DNA of 64,000 nt from Roseibacillus persicicus. Lineage in GTDB: Bacteria; Verrucomicrobiota; Verrucomicrobiia; Verrucomicrobiales; Akkermansiaceae. Numbering within the stretch: the first letter of the stretch is position 1; each line of letters begins with the position of its first letter. A program made the translations under genes and the position numbers. The stretch lies in NCBI RefSeq assembly GCF_014651675.1, contig NZ_BMXI01000007.1:1-64000 (forward strand). The letters run 5' to 3'. Below are positions 18,268-27,365 of the stretch, piece after piece. The notes under the pieces were generated by a model, which was not told where the DNA came from, ran no database searches, and saw only the letters and a program-made list of their open reading frames with translations.

Positions 18268-18937
18268 CCTTCTCTCCCATCGACGCCCGGGGTGGGAGAC
18301 GGGAGATAAAGGGAAGCTTGATGGCAGGGGGCCAGATCCCAACGCCGGCAGTGAGTCCGATAAAATGAAGCTCGATGCCTTCGGTCATACCGGCGGCAAG
18401 GCCGAAATAGGGCGACTGGACTTCGAGCCCGGTCCCTCCCGCGGTGCGGCCGAGATACCAGCCATAGTCTTTGCCAACCGCATTGTGGTCGAGGTGCCCG
18501 GAAGCCCTTGTCTGGCGGAGTAGCTTTTCCGCAAACGTATTGCTGTTGGGCCCAGGCCAAGCCACATAGCGATTCGCGTCAGGGTAGCTCCGGGCGAATG
18601 ATGCAATCTCGTTCGCGAGCTTTGGACCGTTCTCTTTTTTCTGCGCAACGATGTGGACAGATTCGCCCCATCGGGACGGGGAGTGGAGCTCTTTGTCGGT
18701 GATTTCGTAATGTCGAATTCCGCTGGTCTCGTTGATGATCTCGATTCGGCGCCACGACTGGTCTGGTGTAGGCTGATATTCGATATAGCTGTGAACCGCA
18801 AATTGCGAATACCAGGGCATGTCGTCCGGAATCTGCACCTGCTTGACCACCAAATTGGAAGAGGGGTCAATCCGACTGTGCTGGCAGGAGACCAAGAGAA
18901 GAGCAAGTGATCCAGAAAGCAAAATTCGAAACAGCAT
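18251..18937 (-). CDS. DUF3750-like lipoprotein
   Basis: 228 residues with a lipoprotein signal peptide ending LLLVSC (Cys18). The body contains YVAWPGPNSNTFAEKLLRQ, a pattern I associate with the DUF3750 family, which has no known function. A Trp-Arg-Arg segment (SWRRIEI) near residue 61 also fits. Probably an outer-membrane or periplasmic anchored protein. It overlaps the convergent CPBP gene at its 3' end. Confidence 0.7.
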   Translation of the reverse strand: MLFRILLSGSLALLLVSCQHSRIDPSSNLVVKQVQIPDDMPWYSQFAVHSYIEYQPTPDQSWRRIEIINETSGIRHYEITDKELHSPSRWGESVHIVAQKKENGPKLANEIASFARSYPDANRYVAWPGPNSNTFAEKLLRQTRASGHLDHNAVGKDYGWYLGRTAGGTGLEVQSPYFGLAAGMTEGIELHFIGLTAGVGIWPPAIKLPFISRLPPRASMGEKASLPE

Positions 18938-18986
18938 GAGGAGAGTTTCTCAGGGCTGGTTGGAGTTGTCCATGGGCTTCGTGTGC

Positions 18987-20486
18987 TCAGGACTTGGTCC
19001 AGTCCGGAGCGTCGCTTTGAATGTCACTCCAGAGCGCCTCCATCTTTCCTTTCAAGGTCTCAAACTGCTGGGGGCGGATTTCGTTCAGCGGGTTGTTCTG
19101 AGTCCGGTCGATGGAGAGGTCGAAGAGTTCGAAGCGATCCAGCTTAGCGGCTTTGACCCAGGCAGAGTTGCCTTTCCCCGTGGTCTCGCTATCGAACCAT
19201 CCCACCAGGACCGAGCTTCCATCGCGCATCGACATGCTGGCGAGCTTCCTGGAGTCATAGCCGACCGGGAACATCCAGCAGGCGGGAATCGGGCGCTGGG
19301 AATCCTCGCCACGGAGAGCGGGCAAGGCGTCAATGCCGTCGATTGTCCGGTCCGTGGGCACTTCCACACCTGCTGCTGCGCAAGCGGTCGGAAGCCAATC
19401 GGTTCCATTGACCAATTGAGTCGAGAGGGTGCCTGCTTTCACCTTGCCGGGCCAGCGGACGATCCCGGGGACACGGTGGCCACCTTCGAAGACATAGCGC
19501 TTCATACCGCGCCACGGTCCCGGTGTGCCGAAGCAGCGGTCCCGGATGGGATCTTCCCACAGGTTCTCGGATTCCTCTACGGTGACTGGAGTTTCGGGGC
19601 CGTTGTCGCTGGTGAAAATCACGAGGCTGTTGTCCTCTTGCCCTTGCTTCTCCACAGCTGTCATTAGGCGGCCGAAGGCATCATCAAGTTGGGTCACGGT
19701 GCCGTAATAATACTTTTTATTGGAGTCAATCGCACGGTCCAAGGGGCGGTGAACCTGCCCATAACTGACCTCGGATTCTTTGAGGTCTATCAGCTTGTTC
19801 TCATATCGTTTGGAGTATTTCTCAGGCGGGTGCACGGGGGTGTGGGGTTCGTGCGAGCAGATGAAGAGAAAAAAAGGTTTCTTCTGGTCGGGGCGGTTGT
19901 TCATCCAGCTGATGGCTTCTTCAACGATGGCGTCGCAATACCACTTGCCGGTCTTTTCAACGGGGGTGCCGTTTAGCACGAACTTGCCCGGGTCCTGGGG
20001 GCCGTCAAAGGCGTTGACTGCGGTGCCAAACCAATGATCGAATCCGTGGGCTCCGGGATCGGGTTGTCCCGAGAATTTTCCCAGATGCCACTTTCCCACG
20101 AAGCAAGTGTCATAGCCGTCGTCTTTCAGAAGTTTGGCCAAGGTGATTTCTTGTTTGCGAAGGTGGCTGCCTTCCGGTCCCGCGATGGTGTAAAAACCCG
20201 TACGGTATGGAGTGCGCCCTGTGAGGAGAGATGCTCGTGAAGGAGAGCAGACGGTGCCACCCGAGTGACAGTCGGTTAGGAGAACTCCTTCTTTGGCCAA
20301 AGCGTCCAAATGTGGGGTTTCGATGATAGAATTTCCGTAACAAGCCAGATCTCCGTAGCCGAGGTCGTCAGCGAGAAAGACGATGATGTTGGGTCTCTCT
20401 TCAGCTTGCCCTACAGAAAGGAAAGAAAGAAAAATGGATCCGAGGAGGAATCGGAAAAGCTGGGAGGGAAAGAAACTAGAATTCAC
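18987..20486 (-). CDS. Secreted sulfatase (arylsulfatase, formylglycine type)
   Basis: 499 residues with a signal peptide cleaved near GQA-EE. Type I sulfatase features: metal ligands NIIVFLADDLGYGD (Asp40, Asp41) and the CSPSR signature at 80-84, where Cys80 would become formylglycine, followed by ASLLTGR. Further conserved parts are GKWHLG near 135, FTSDNGPE and the C-terminal ELFDLSIDRTQ. Verrucomicrobia use many such enzymes on sulfated algal polysaccharides; the substrate here cannot be told. GTG start at 20486. No maturase gene is nearby. Confidence 0.93.
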   Translation of the reverse strand: MNSSFFPSQLFRFLLGSIFLSFLSVGQAEERPNIIVFLADDLGYGDLACYGNSIIETPHLDALAKEGVLLTDCHSGGTVCSPSRASLLTGRTPYRTGFYTIAGPEGSHLRKQEITLAKLLKDDGYDTCFVGKWHLGKFSGQPDPGAHGFDHWFGTAVNAFDGPQDPGKFVLNGTPVEKTGKWYCDAIVEEAISWMNNRPDQKKPFFLFICSHEPHTPVHPPEKYSKRYENKLIDLKESEVSYGQVHRPLDRAIDSNKKYYYGTVTQLDDAFGRLMTAVEKQGQEDNSLVIFTSDNGPETPVTVEESENLWEDPIRDRCFGTPGPWRGMKRYVFEGGHRVPGIVRWPGKVKAGTLSTQLVNGTDWLPTACAAAGVEVPTDRTIDGIDALPALRGEDSQRPIPACWMFPVGYDSRKLASMSMRDGSSVLVGWFDSETTGKGNSAWVKAAKLDRFELFDLSIDRTQNNPLNEIRPQQFETLKGKMEALWSDIQSDAPDWTKS

Positions 20487-20623
20487 GATGAAGAAGTTGG
20501 CTGGTCAGATTTGTGCAATGTGAGGTGAACATGCGGTTTCTGCAAGTCTCGGTCAATCTCGGCACAAAAGGGCCTGGACCCCTGCGGGGGGCAAATCGGG
20601 GCGACCATTGCAAGCGCGGACGC

Positions 20624-21379
20624 TTAAGCTTGCGGAGGCAGGCTGAGCAACACGGTGGTGCCGGGGGAGGAGCTTTCAATTTTAATCAAGGCTCCCAATT
20701 TTGCAGCCAAAGAGCCGGCACGAGTGAGGCCAATGCCCATGTGCTCGCGCCCCTTGGTCGAAAAGAATGGAGTGAAGACCTTGGACAAGGTTTCTTCAGA
20801 AATTCCGTCGCCATTGTCGCGGACCTCCAGAATACGGCCGGACTTCGTTTCGCTGTCGGGGAGAAGAGTCACGGTAATCCGAGAGGCGTTACTTGCCTCA
20901 CAGGCATTTTGGACGACCTCGCTGAGAATGATATCGAGCCAGAAAGGGTCGGTGTGGACATCGCCGTCTTCATGACCAAGTTCGATAATGGCTTCGCAGT
21001 TTTGTTCGCCGGCCACTTGCTTGATTCTCATCTCGCGCTCTTGGAGAAAGGATTTGAGTTCGACTTTTTCGAATTGGGGAAGGTCTTTGCTCGCGCAGGC
21101 CATTACTCTGGCGTTGAGTTCGACGGCGTTGCGGGCGCTCTTGGCAATTGTAGTGAGGTTTCGCTCGTGGTCTTCCCGCAGGCTTCCGCTGAGCATGAGG
21201 TCGGCGTAGCCTTGGGTGATTGTCAGGAAGTTGTTGTGTTTGTGCACGAATCCCAGCATCAAATCCTGAACATACTGGGTGCTCGGTCCTTCCGGAAAGT
21301 TCAGGACGTCGGAGGTGATACCTGAAGAAGGATTTTCAGGAGAATTGGAATCCTCGGATTTGGCGAAGAGAGAAAACAT
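20624..21379 (-). CDS. Histidine kinase-type ATPase protein, no sensor domain
   Basis: 251 residues. An H-box-like helix reads GFVHKHNNFLTITQGYADLML, with His46 in the position of the phospho-accepting His of HxxNN-type kinases. The HATPase_c domain follows with the N-box EVVQNACEA, G1 DNGDGIS and G2 MGIGLTRAGSLA. It lacks membrane segments and a sensory domain. It starts 9 bp after the hybrid kinase gene, so the two are surely cotranscribed and may act in one phosphorelay. No separate response-regulator gene is adjacent. Confidence 0.88.
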   Translation of the reverse strand: MFSLFAKSEDSNSPENPSSGITSDVLNFPEGPSTQYVQDLMLGFVHKHNNFLTITQGYADLMLSGSLREDHERNLTTIAKSARNAVELNARVMACASKDLPQFEKVELKSFLQEREMRIKQVAGEQNCEAIIELGHEDGDVHTDPFWLDIILSEVVQNACEASNASRITVTLLPDSETKSGRILEVRDNGDGISEETLSKVFTPFFSTKGREHMGIGLTRAGSLAAKLGALIKIESSSPGTTVLLSLPPQA

Positions 21380-21388
21380 GGCGTGAGA

Positions 21389-23401
21389 TTAAGAAGTGCG
21401 CTCCTGGAGAGCGTTTGTGACGAGTTTGACCAAGGTCGTAAATTCAAAAGGCTTTCCAATCACCAGGTCGAAGACCTCATGCTTTTGTGGGGTCCCCTTG
21501 ACGTTGAGCAGATCACCAGTCAATCCGATGATGACTGGCGAGTCCATTTTGAGGGCTTCCTTGATTTGGGTGGAGGCTTCGAGACCCGTAAGTTTCGGCA
21601 TTCGCACATCCATCAGGACCAAATCCGGATGTTCACGCAAGCAGGTGGCGACTCCTTCCTCGCCGTCACAGGCCTCGATCACGGACAGGCCCTCGCGTTC
21701 CAGGACTTGGCGGACGATGTCGCGGCTGGCGTCATTGTCATCGACCACCAGGACGCACCCCTGTAGAGAGGTCTTCTCCAACGAACGGGTCGGACAGCTA
21801 ACCAAGGGAGTTTCTTCGGTGGCGATGGCAACTGGCAAGGAGAGCGTGAAGGCGCTCCCTTGACCTTCCTCACTTACCAAAGTGATGTCGCCTCCCATTG
21901 CACGGGCGAGTCTCCGTGCGATCGAAAGACCAAGACCGGTTCCGTCGATATTGGAGTTCAAGCGGTGCTTGCCTCTCTCAAAAGGGTAGAACAGACGTTC
22001 ATGCACCTTTTTGGGAATGCCGGGCCCTTCGTCGGAAACCGTGAAGTGGAGCGTGGAAAGCTGGGGATCGTCGTTGGAATCGATGGAGACCTGAAATTTG
22101 ATCTCGCTGCCATTGCCGTATTTGATGGAGTTGGTGACGAGGTTGGTCAGAATTTGTCTGACTTTGGCTCCGTCGGTAAGGACCGTATCCGGCAAATCCG
22201 GGGCAAACGAGGTGAGGAAGGTGGTCTCGGAATCGTTGGAAGGGGGAAAAATGAGAGCCTGGACATCCTGATGAATATCCGCCAGCCGGACGGGGCTGTT
22301 CTCGATATCCAGGTGCTTGAGTTCGATACGAGACATATCGAGAACGTCATTGATGAGGGCCAGCAGGTGGCGTCCATTGCGGTTGATGTTCTCCACCCTC
22401 CCGCGGTCTGTCTCCGAAAGGGCAGTGCTTTGGCCCAATAGCTGCGAATATCCCAGCACCGCATTGAGGGGGCTGCGGAGCTCGTGACTCATGTTCGCCA
22501 AGAAGCGTGTTTTGGCTTGATTGCCTTCTTCAGCCTTTTTCTGCGACCGCCGCAGTTCTTCTTCGACCCGCTGGCGTTGCAACTCGGCACCCGAGCGGGC
22601 GGCAAAGATCTTCAGGAACATCTTCTCGGTATGAGTGGGCTCCGGAATGGGTTTGCTATGGAGCAAGGCCAAGTGGCCAATGGCCTTGCCGTTCTCATCG
22701 AGAATGGGCAGCCCAATGTAGGACTGCGCCTCCATGGCAATTAAGTCCAAATCCATGGGAAATACTTTCTGGAGATTATCAGGAACGAAAGAAACCCCGG
22801 GCTTCTGGTAGGGCAGGATGCATGGGGTATTCAGAAGGCTGTATCTGATGTTCTGAATGTAACCATCCCTGGAATTGTAGAAGGAGATGGAGTGAGCCAT
22901 GGGCTCTTTGCCACTATCGTCCAGACGGGCAATGAGGCCGTAATCCATCCCGAATGTTTTGCAAAAGGCCTCGGTGCAATAGCGAAAGTAGCTTCTCCCG
23001 ACTCGAAATTCCGTGCCCTGAAAGGCCTGCTCCAGCAGGTCGGTGTCATTCTCGGTATAGTTGCGAGCGGTGAAGGTGAGAAGGCGAAGATCGTCCAGGT
23101 CAGTCACCGCCAATTGGAATGACTGCTTGGACCCGCACTCCAAGGTCAGGGTAAGTGATTCAATAATCCGGAGGTCTTCGTTGCGACCTTGTTCCTGGAT
23201 CAGCCGATAGCATTCCTCATGGCCCCAGACCAAGCGATCCCACCACTCGGCTTCGCAATCGTTGTTCGATAGAAAGGCACGAAAAGCTTCGCTGCACTCG
23301 ATGACTCGGTGCGTTTTCTTATCAACAAGTGCTTGCGGGATAGGGGACCTTCGGAAGACCGCATATGTGTCGATGGCAGGGACTGGAGCCTTTCTCGTCA
23401 A
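21389..23401 (-). CDS. Hybrid sensor histidine kinase (GAF-like, HisKA, HATPase, receiver)
   Basis: 670 residues, predicted cytoplasmic with no membrane segments. An N-terminal PAS-like region (about 12-125) precedes a GAF-like domain (about 130-275) with SYIGLPILDENGKAIGHLALL. HisKA follows with FLANMSHELRSPLNAVLGY (His near 304), then HATPase_c motifs TNLVTNSIKYG, DEGPGIP and GTGLGLSIARRL. The C-terminal receiver domain has LVVDDNDASR and MDVRMPKLTG with the phospho-acceptor Asp near 597. The start is a TTG because a stop lies four codons upstream and no ATG or GTG is available. Output is unclear since no DNA-binding domain is present. Confidence 0.92.
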   Translation of the reverse strand: MTRKAPVPAIDTYAVFRRSPIPQALVDKKTHRVIECSEAFRAFLSNNDCEAEWWDRLVWGHEECYRLIQEQGRNEDLRIIESLTLTLECGSKQSFQLAVTDLDDLRLLTFTARNYTENDTDLLEQAFQGTEFRVGRSYFRYCTEAFCKTFGMDYGLIARLDDSGKEPMAHSISFYNSRDGYIQNIRYSLLNTPCILPYQKPGVSFVPDNLQKVFPMDLDLIAMEAQSYIGLPILDENGKAIGHLALLHSKPIPEPTHTEKMFLKIFAARSGAELQRQRVEEELRRSQKKAEEGNQAKTRFLANMSHELRSPLNAVLGYSQLLGQSTALSETDRGRVENINRNGRHLLALINDVLDMSRIELKHLDIENSPVRLADIHQDVQALIFPPSNDSETTFLTSFAPDLPDTVLTDGAKVRQILTNLVTNSIKYGNGSEIKFQVSIDSNDDPQLSTLHFTVSDEGPGIPKKVHERLFYPFERGKHRLNSNIDGTGLGLSIARRLARAMGGDITLVSEEGQGSAFTLSLPVAIATEETPLVSCPTRSLEKTSLQGCVLVVDDNDASRDIVRQVLEREGLSVIEACDGEEGVATCLREHPDLVLMDVRMPKLTGLEASTQIKEALKMDSPVIIGLTGDLLNVKGTPQKHEVFDLVIGKPFEFTTLVKLVTNALQERTS

Positions 23402-23808
23402 AATCAGCCCTTAGTCCTGAGGGAGATATAGCTTTCAAGCAACTAAAAAGAGGATGAGTCGGACCAATGAAACAACCTGAATATCCTTCATCTCTAGGTT
23501 GAGTTAGAGCTATTCTTTTTTGATATACTGGTTTTCTTTGAGTCGAAAAGAGAGGGTCTTGGTTCTAAGTGGTTCGTTTTGAGTGGGTTAAATCTCGGTT
23601 TCGGGAGGAGGGTCAGGCAATCGGCAAGGGATCGTCTGACCTCTAGGGAATGCAAAGTGCATGTTCTTAGCCCGAGGCATAAAGAACGGTTTCTTTGTCA
23701 GTAGATCTCCGTAAAGTCGCCTTGTTCTAGGAACAAAGCGTTCCCGAAGAGCCCCGACGGGGGCTCAAGCTTCGGTTTTCAGAAAATCCGGCGAAGGAAA
23801 ATGCGGGG
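23402..23808. other. Intergenic region between the kinase and carbonic anhydrase genes
   Basis: No credible gene. It holds the upstream region of the hybrid kinase and the 3' flank of the carbonic anhydrase gene. A GAGCCCC...GGGGCTC hairpin near 23750-23766 could terminate the carbonic anhydrase transcript, but it lacks a T-tract. Confidence 0.5.
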
Positions 23809-24426
23809 CTAGACCCCATCGAAGAACTCAACCCGGCCGGTGCTGAGCGAGTATTCGGCACCCACGACGACGAGCCCTTCATTCTCGATCAAATTCTCCA
23901 GCACTGCCGAGCCATGACGGAGATGGTTGGCGGAAGCACGAATGTTGGCTCGGACTGCCTTGGACACCAACTCGGAGGGGTCTTCGTCCCGTCGAAACTC
24001 GAGCAGGGGTTGGACTGCGGGACGGATGCGGTTGACGATGGAGTCGAGATTGGGGGAGCGCTTTTCCGTCGGGCGCTGAAGTTCGTCCAAGGTTGCTTTG
24101 ATTGCACCGCATTGGGAGTGTCCGAGGACCACAACCAGTCGCGTGCCAAATTGGTCTGCGGCGAATTCAACTGACCCCACCCCCGATGGAGCGACAATAT
24201 TGCCCGCAATGCGGATTACGAAGAGGTCGCCCAGATTCTGGTCAAAGATGAGCTCTACCGGAGCACGAGAATCGGAGCAGCCGAGGATGATGGCAAAGGG
24301 AGTTTGGCCTGCGGTCAGGCTAGTCCGCTGTTCGGGGTTGGATTGGGTCACGCGAAGGGGCTCGCCCGCGGCGAATCGCTCGTTTCCTTCTTTCAACAAT
24401 TGGAGGGCTTCTTTTGCAGTAGTCAA
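23809..24426 (-). CDS. Beta-class carbonic anhydrase
   Basis: 205 residues. Interconverts CO2 and bicarbonate. The zinc-binding set is complete: Cys50-Ser-Asp52-Ser-Arg in ILGCSDSRAPVE, then His103 and Cys106 in VLGHSQCGAIKA. RIAGNIVAP is also typical. TTG start at 24426, 19 bp after the stop of the sulfatase gene upstream, so the two probably share a transcript. No signal peptide is seen, so it should be cytoplasmic. Confidence 0.94.
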   Translation of the reverse strand: MTTAKEALQLLKEGNERFAAGEPLRVTQSNPEQRTSLTAGQTPFAIILGCSDSRAPVELIFDQNLGDLFVIRIAGNIVAPSGVGSVEFAADQFGTRLVVVLGHSQCGAIKATLDELQRPTEKRSPNLDSIVNRIRPAVQPLLEFRRDEDPSELVSKAVRANIRASANHLRHGSAVLENLIENEGLVVVGAEYSLSTGRVEFFDGV

Positions 24427-24445
24427 GGTGTGGTCTTTTTTGGGT

Positions 24446-25846
24446 TCAGTGGGTTTCCGGAGTGCGAAACTTGGGATTGAGTTCGGTGGGAACCGGAGCG
24501 TTCGTTTCCTTACGCCAGTTTTCCAACAAGGCGAGAAGCTCTTTTACTTTCTCGGGTTTCGTGTTGGCAAGATTGGTTTGCTCCGAGAGGTCCTCGTCCA
24601 GATTGTAGAGTTCGAGCCCGTTGTCCTCGAAGTATTGATGCAATTTCCAAGGGCCCAAGCGTACCACCGAGCCGGGGCGGGTGCGGAAGAGCGGATCGCG
24701 GGTCTCCTGGTCGTTCTCGCGATAGCCCTCGAGGTAGATGGGGAAGTGCCAGTAGAGAGGGCGTTCGGACAAGGGTTGCCCCTTCGTCAAAAGAGGGAGC
24801 AGATTGTGGCCGTCAAGTAGTTTGGTCTTCGGCAAAGGCGCCCGAGCGGCAGCAACCAAGGTGGGGAAAAGATCGAGATTGGTCATCGGAGTGTCGCTGG
24901 ACTGACCGGCTTTGATTTTCCCTTTCCAAGAAAAGAAGAAAGGTTCTCGGATGCCTCCCTCGTAATAGCTTCCCTTGCCCGAGCGGAGGGGCTCGTTGGA
25001 GGTGACTCCTTCGTGGCCGCCATTGTCGGAAGTGAAGATAATGAGGGTCCGCTCCAGCAGTTGGTGCTCTTTCAAGGTTTCAACCACCCGTCCTACCGCC
25101 ATGTCGAGAGAAGCGATCATGGCTGCATACTCGGCATTGTTATGCTCTGCGGTGCTTTCCTTCGCCGCGAACTTTTTGACAAGGTCCTCGCGTCCCTGAA
25201 TGGGGGTGTGCACGGAGTAGGTGGTGAAGGAGAGAAAGAAGGGACGGTCTTTATTTTCGGAGATGATGCGACAGGCTTCTTCCGCCAAGCGGTCGGTGAG
25301 GTACTCGCCCTTTTTTTTGTTCACCACATTGGGGTAGTTGTAAGGGGAGTGATAGCCCCCTCTACCCGGGGCGCCTCCGTGAAACCCCCCCAGGTTAACC
25401 TCGAAACCGTGGTCCAACGGGTCCTCGCTCAAGTGCCATTTGCCCACATGGGCGGTGAAGTAGCCTGCTGCCTGGAGGACCTCCGGTAGGGTCAGGACCT
25501 CGTCGGCGAGAGTTTTATTATTTGGGGTAGGGATGAGCTTGCGATCCTTGGCTTTCCCGCGGGTGGAGGGACTGACAGTGTAGACGCCATGACGGGGTGT
25601 CCATTGGCCTGACATCGCACAAGCTCGCGAGGGAGCACAGTTGGAGGCGGCGGCGTATCCATTGGTGAAGACCATTCCCGAGGCGGCCAGCTGATCGATG
25701 TTCGGGGTCTCGTAATAGCGTGAGCCTTGGCTGGACAGATCAGTCCACCCCAAGTCGTCGGCGTTGATGTAGACGAGGTTCGGCGGCTTCTCCTCGCCAG
25801 TCAACAGGCTGGCAAAAATGAGGAAGAAAGGGAGGACAGCTTTCAC
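24446..25846 (-). CDS. Secreted sulfatase (formylglycine type)
   Basis: 466 residues from a GTG at 25846. This start is chosen because it opens a clean signal peptide (MKAVLPFFLIFASLLTG); the frame stays open 357 bp upstream, but that part lies antisense to tyrA and is Pro-rich noise. Metal ligands are in LVYINADDLGWTD (Asp30, Asp31) and the modification signature is CAPSR at 70-74. GKWHLSEDP, FTSDNGGHEG and ELYNLDEDLSEQTN follow the usual order. The sulfated substrate is unknown. Followed by the carbonic anhydrase gene. Confidence 0.92.
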   Translation of the reverse strand: MKAVLPFFLIFASLLTGEEKPPNLVYINADDLGWTDLSSQGSRYYETPNIDQLAASGMVFTNGYAAASNCAPSRACAMSGQWTPRHGVYTVSPSTRGKAKDRKLIPTPNNKTLADEVLTLPEVLQAAGYFTAHVGKWHLSEDPLDHGFEVNLGGFHGGAPGRGGYHSPYNYPNVVNKKKGEYLTDRLAEEACRIISENKDRPFFLSFTTYSVHTPIQGREDLVKKFAAKESTAEHNNAEYAAMIASLDMAVGRVVETLKEHQLLERTLIIFTSDNGGHEGVTSNEPLRSGKGSYYEGGIREPFFFSWKGKIKAGQSSDTPMTNLDLFPTLVAAARAPLPKTKLLDGHNLLPLLTKGQPLSERPLYWHFPIYLEGYRENDQETRDPLFRTRPGSVVRLGPWKLHQYFEDNGLELYNLDEDLSEQTNLANTKPEKVKELLALLENWRKETNAPVPTELNPKFRTPETH

Positions 25847-25971
25847 GCGGCCAGTTTTCGGAATTTCCGTCCCCTTGACCAGTCGGTAATGACCCTGTTG
25901 ACACTTAGAGTGCGGCACGCTGTCCTCGATGCTTGCCAAAAGAGTCAACGGCTGCCTTGTATCGGCGGAAC

Positions 25972-26805
25972 ATGGCATTCGAAACGGTAGCGGTTCTAGG
26001 GCCCGGCTTGCTGGGTGGCTCGGTGGGCTTGGCGGTAAAGGAACGGGGATTGGGTGAGGTCCGCTTCTGGGGACGGTCGGAGGAAAAGCTACTTGCGGTG
26101 AGAGAGGCGGGTTTCTTTGCCAGCGTGAATCTGAAGGAAGTTCTCGAGGGGGTCGAGCTGGTGATTCTGGCGACTCCAGTGGAGTTCTATCCAGGATTGG
26201 CACAACAACTTGTCGCGGCAGGAGGAGATTATGTGGTGACCGATGTGGGCAGTGTCAAAGGGGCTGTCGCGGAGGGCGCGGGACGACTATTGGCCGAGGC
26301 TGGAATTGAGTTCGTGGGGAGCCACCCGATGGCGGGCTCGGAGCAGGGTGGATTCGGAGCCGCCAAAGCGGACTTGTTCGCGGGGGCGTGCTGTTTTCTT
26401 TGCCCGGAAGAGGGAAATCTTCGAGCCGGAGAAGTTCAGGGCTTTTGGGAAAGCTTGGGTTGTCAGGTGACTTCCATCCCGGCTCGGGAGCATGACCAAG
26501 TGGTGGCCCGGATCAGCCATTTGCCCCACATCCTCGCCGCTGTGGGAGCTCGCGTGGCCCTCCGCAACGATGGCGAAGGCGATTGCGGAGGAGGCGGACT
26601 GGTCGATACCACCCGGGTCGCGGCGGGGAATCCTGCGATGTGGACCGGCATCCTTCTTGGCAACCGAGAAGCGGTTCTCGCTGAAATCGCGCAGGCTTCC
26701 CGGGACTTGGAAATCTTGCGAGAGCACCTTGCCGACAGCGACGAGAGCGGTTTGCAACATTGGTTGAGCGAAGCCAAAGTCCTGCGCGACCGGCTCAATC
26801 GTTAG
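25972..26805 (+). CDS. tyrA: Prephenate dehydrogenase
   Basis: 277 residues. Oxidises prephenate to hydroxyphenylpyruvate for tyrosine synthesis, complementing the separate pheA. The NAD-binding fold starts VAVLGPGLLGGSVGLAV (GxGxxG). VTDVGSVKG, EFVGSHPMAGSEQGGF and the HD-VVARISHLPHILAAVGA segment are family hallmarks. The ATG at 25972 is preferred over an upstream in-frame start at 25933 since the fold begins at residue 4. Divergent from the sulfatase gene, sharing a 125-bp promoter region. Confidence 0.95.
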   Translation: MAFETVAVLGPGLLGGSVGLAVKERGLGEVRFWGRSEEKLLAVREAGFFASVNLKEVLEGVELVILATPVEFYPGLAQQLVAAGGDYVVTDVGSVKGAVAEGAGRLLAEAGIEFVGSHPMAGSEQGGFGAAKADLFAGACCFLCPEEGNLRAGEVQGFWESLGCQVTSIPAREHDQVVARISHLPHILAAVGARVALRNDGEGDCGGGGLVDTTRVAAGNPAMWTGILLGNREAVLAEIAQASRDLEILREHLADSDESGLQHWLSEAKVLRDRLNR

Positions 26806-26867
26806 AGTCACTTGTATGCAGCGCTTGGGGGTGGTCATTGCGGCCGGCATCGTGGCACAGTCCCAAC

Positions 26868-27365
26868 ATGAAAGTTGTTCCCCCAAGCGACGGCTCCGAG
26901 GATGCCAAGGAAAATTCCCCATTGGTCATCCCCGAGGTCGAGCCCATGCTCTATGGCGAGGTCTTTCATCAGGCGGACTGGCTGGTTACACAACGCCCAT
27001 GGGAGCGCTTGGAGAGCCGGTTCGTCTTCGAGCATTGGGACTCCTCTGATACGCGTTGGAAGGCTTCGTTGGATAGCTCGCCGGGGCTGGCGACCTTTCG
27101 GATGACGCGGGTTGGAGAGGAGGCGGCCTCGGGTAGCGAGCGCTTGGAGCTGCGTCTGATGGGCAGCGATTTCCTGCAAGGCTATGATTACGAACTCAAT
27201 GTTCGCTACGCTCCCGAGAGGTGGGATGAGGAGGATTGGGACGTGATTGTCTTGCGCGCCTGCGACTCGGTGGGAGGACAACTCCATCCCGGAGGGCCGG
27301 ATGTGGCAAGGCTTCGGGATGCCCTCCGCATTCTAAGGGAGAAAATGGATGGAGAGATTGTGTGA
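26868..27365 (+). CDS. Hypothetical soluble protein
   Basis: 165 residues from ATG 26868; an upstream extension into the tyrA end is unlikely. No recognised family. It is acidic, without signal peptide or membrane segment, and Trp-rich in the middle (DWLVTQRPWERLESRFVFEHW). Its stop codon overlaps the ATG of the next gene by one base (TGATG), showing translational coupling with the pRiA4b-like gene. Confidence 0.7.
   Translation: MKVVPPSDGSEDAKENSPLVIPEVEPMLYGEVFHQADWLVTQRPWERLESRFVFEHWDSSDTRWKASLDSSPGLATFRMTRVGEEAASGSERLELRLMGSDFLQGYDYELNVRYAPERWDEEDWDVIVLRACDSVGGQLHPGGPDVARLRDALRILREKMDGEIV

Noticed and set aside
25847-26203. 119-residue N-terminal extension of the second sulfatase
   Set aside because: Pro/Ser-rich, antisense to tyrA, and would bury the signal peptide that begins at the GTG 25846.
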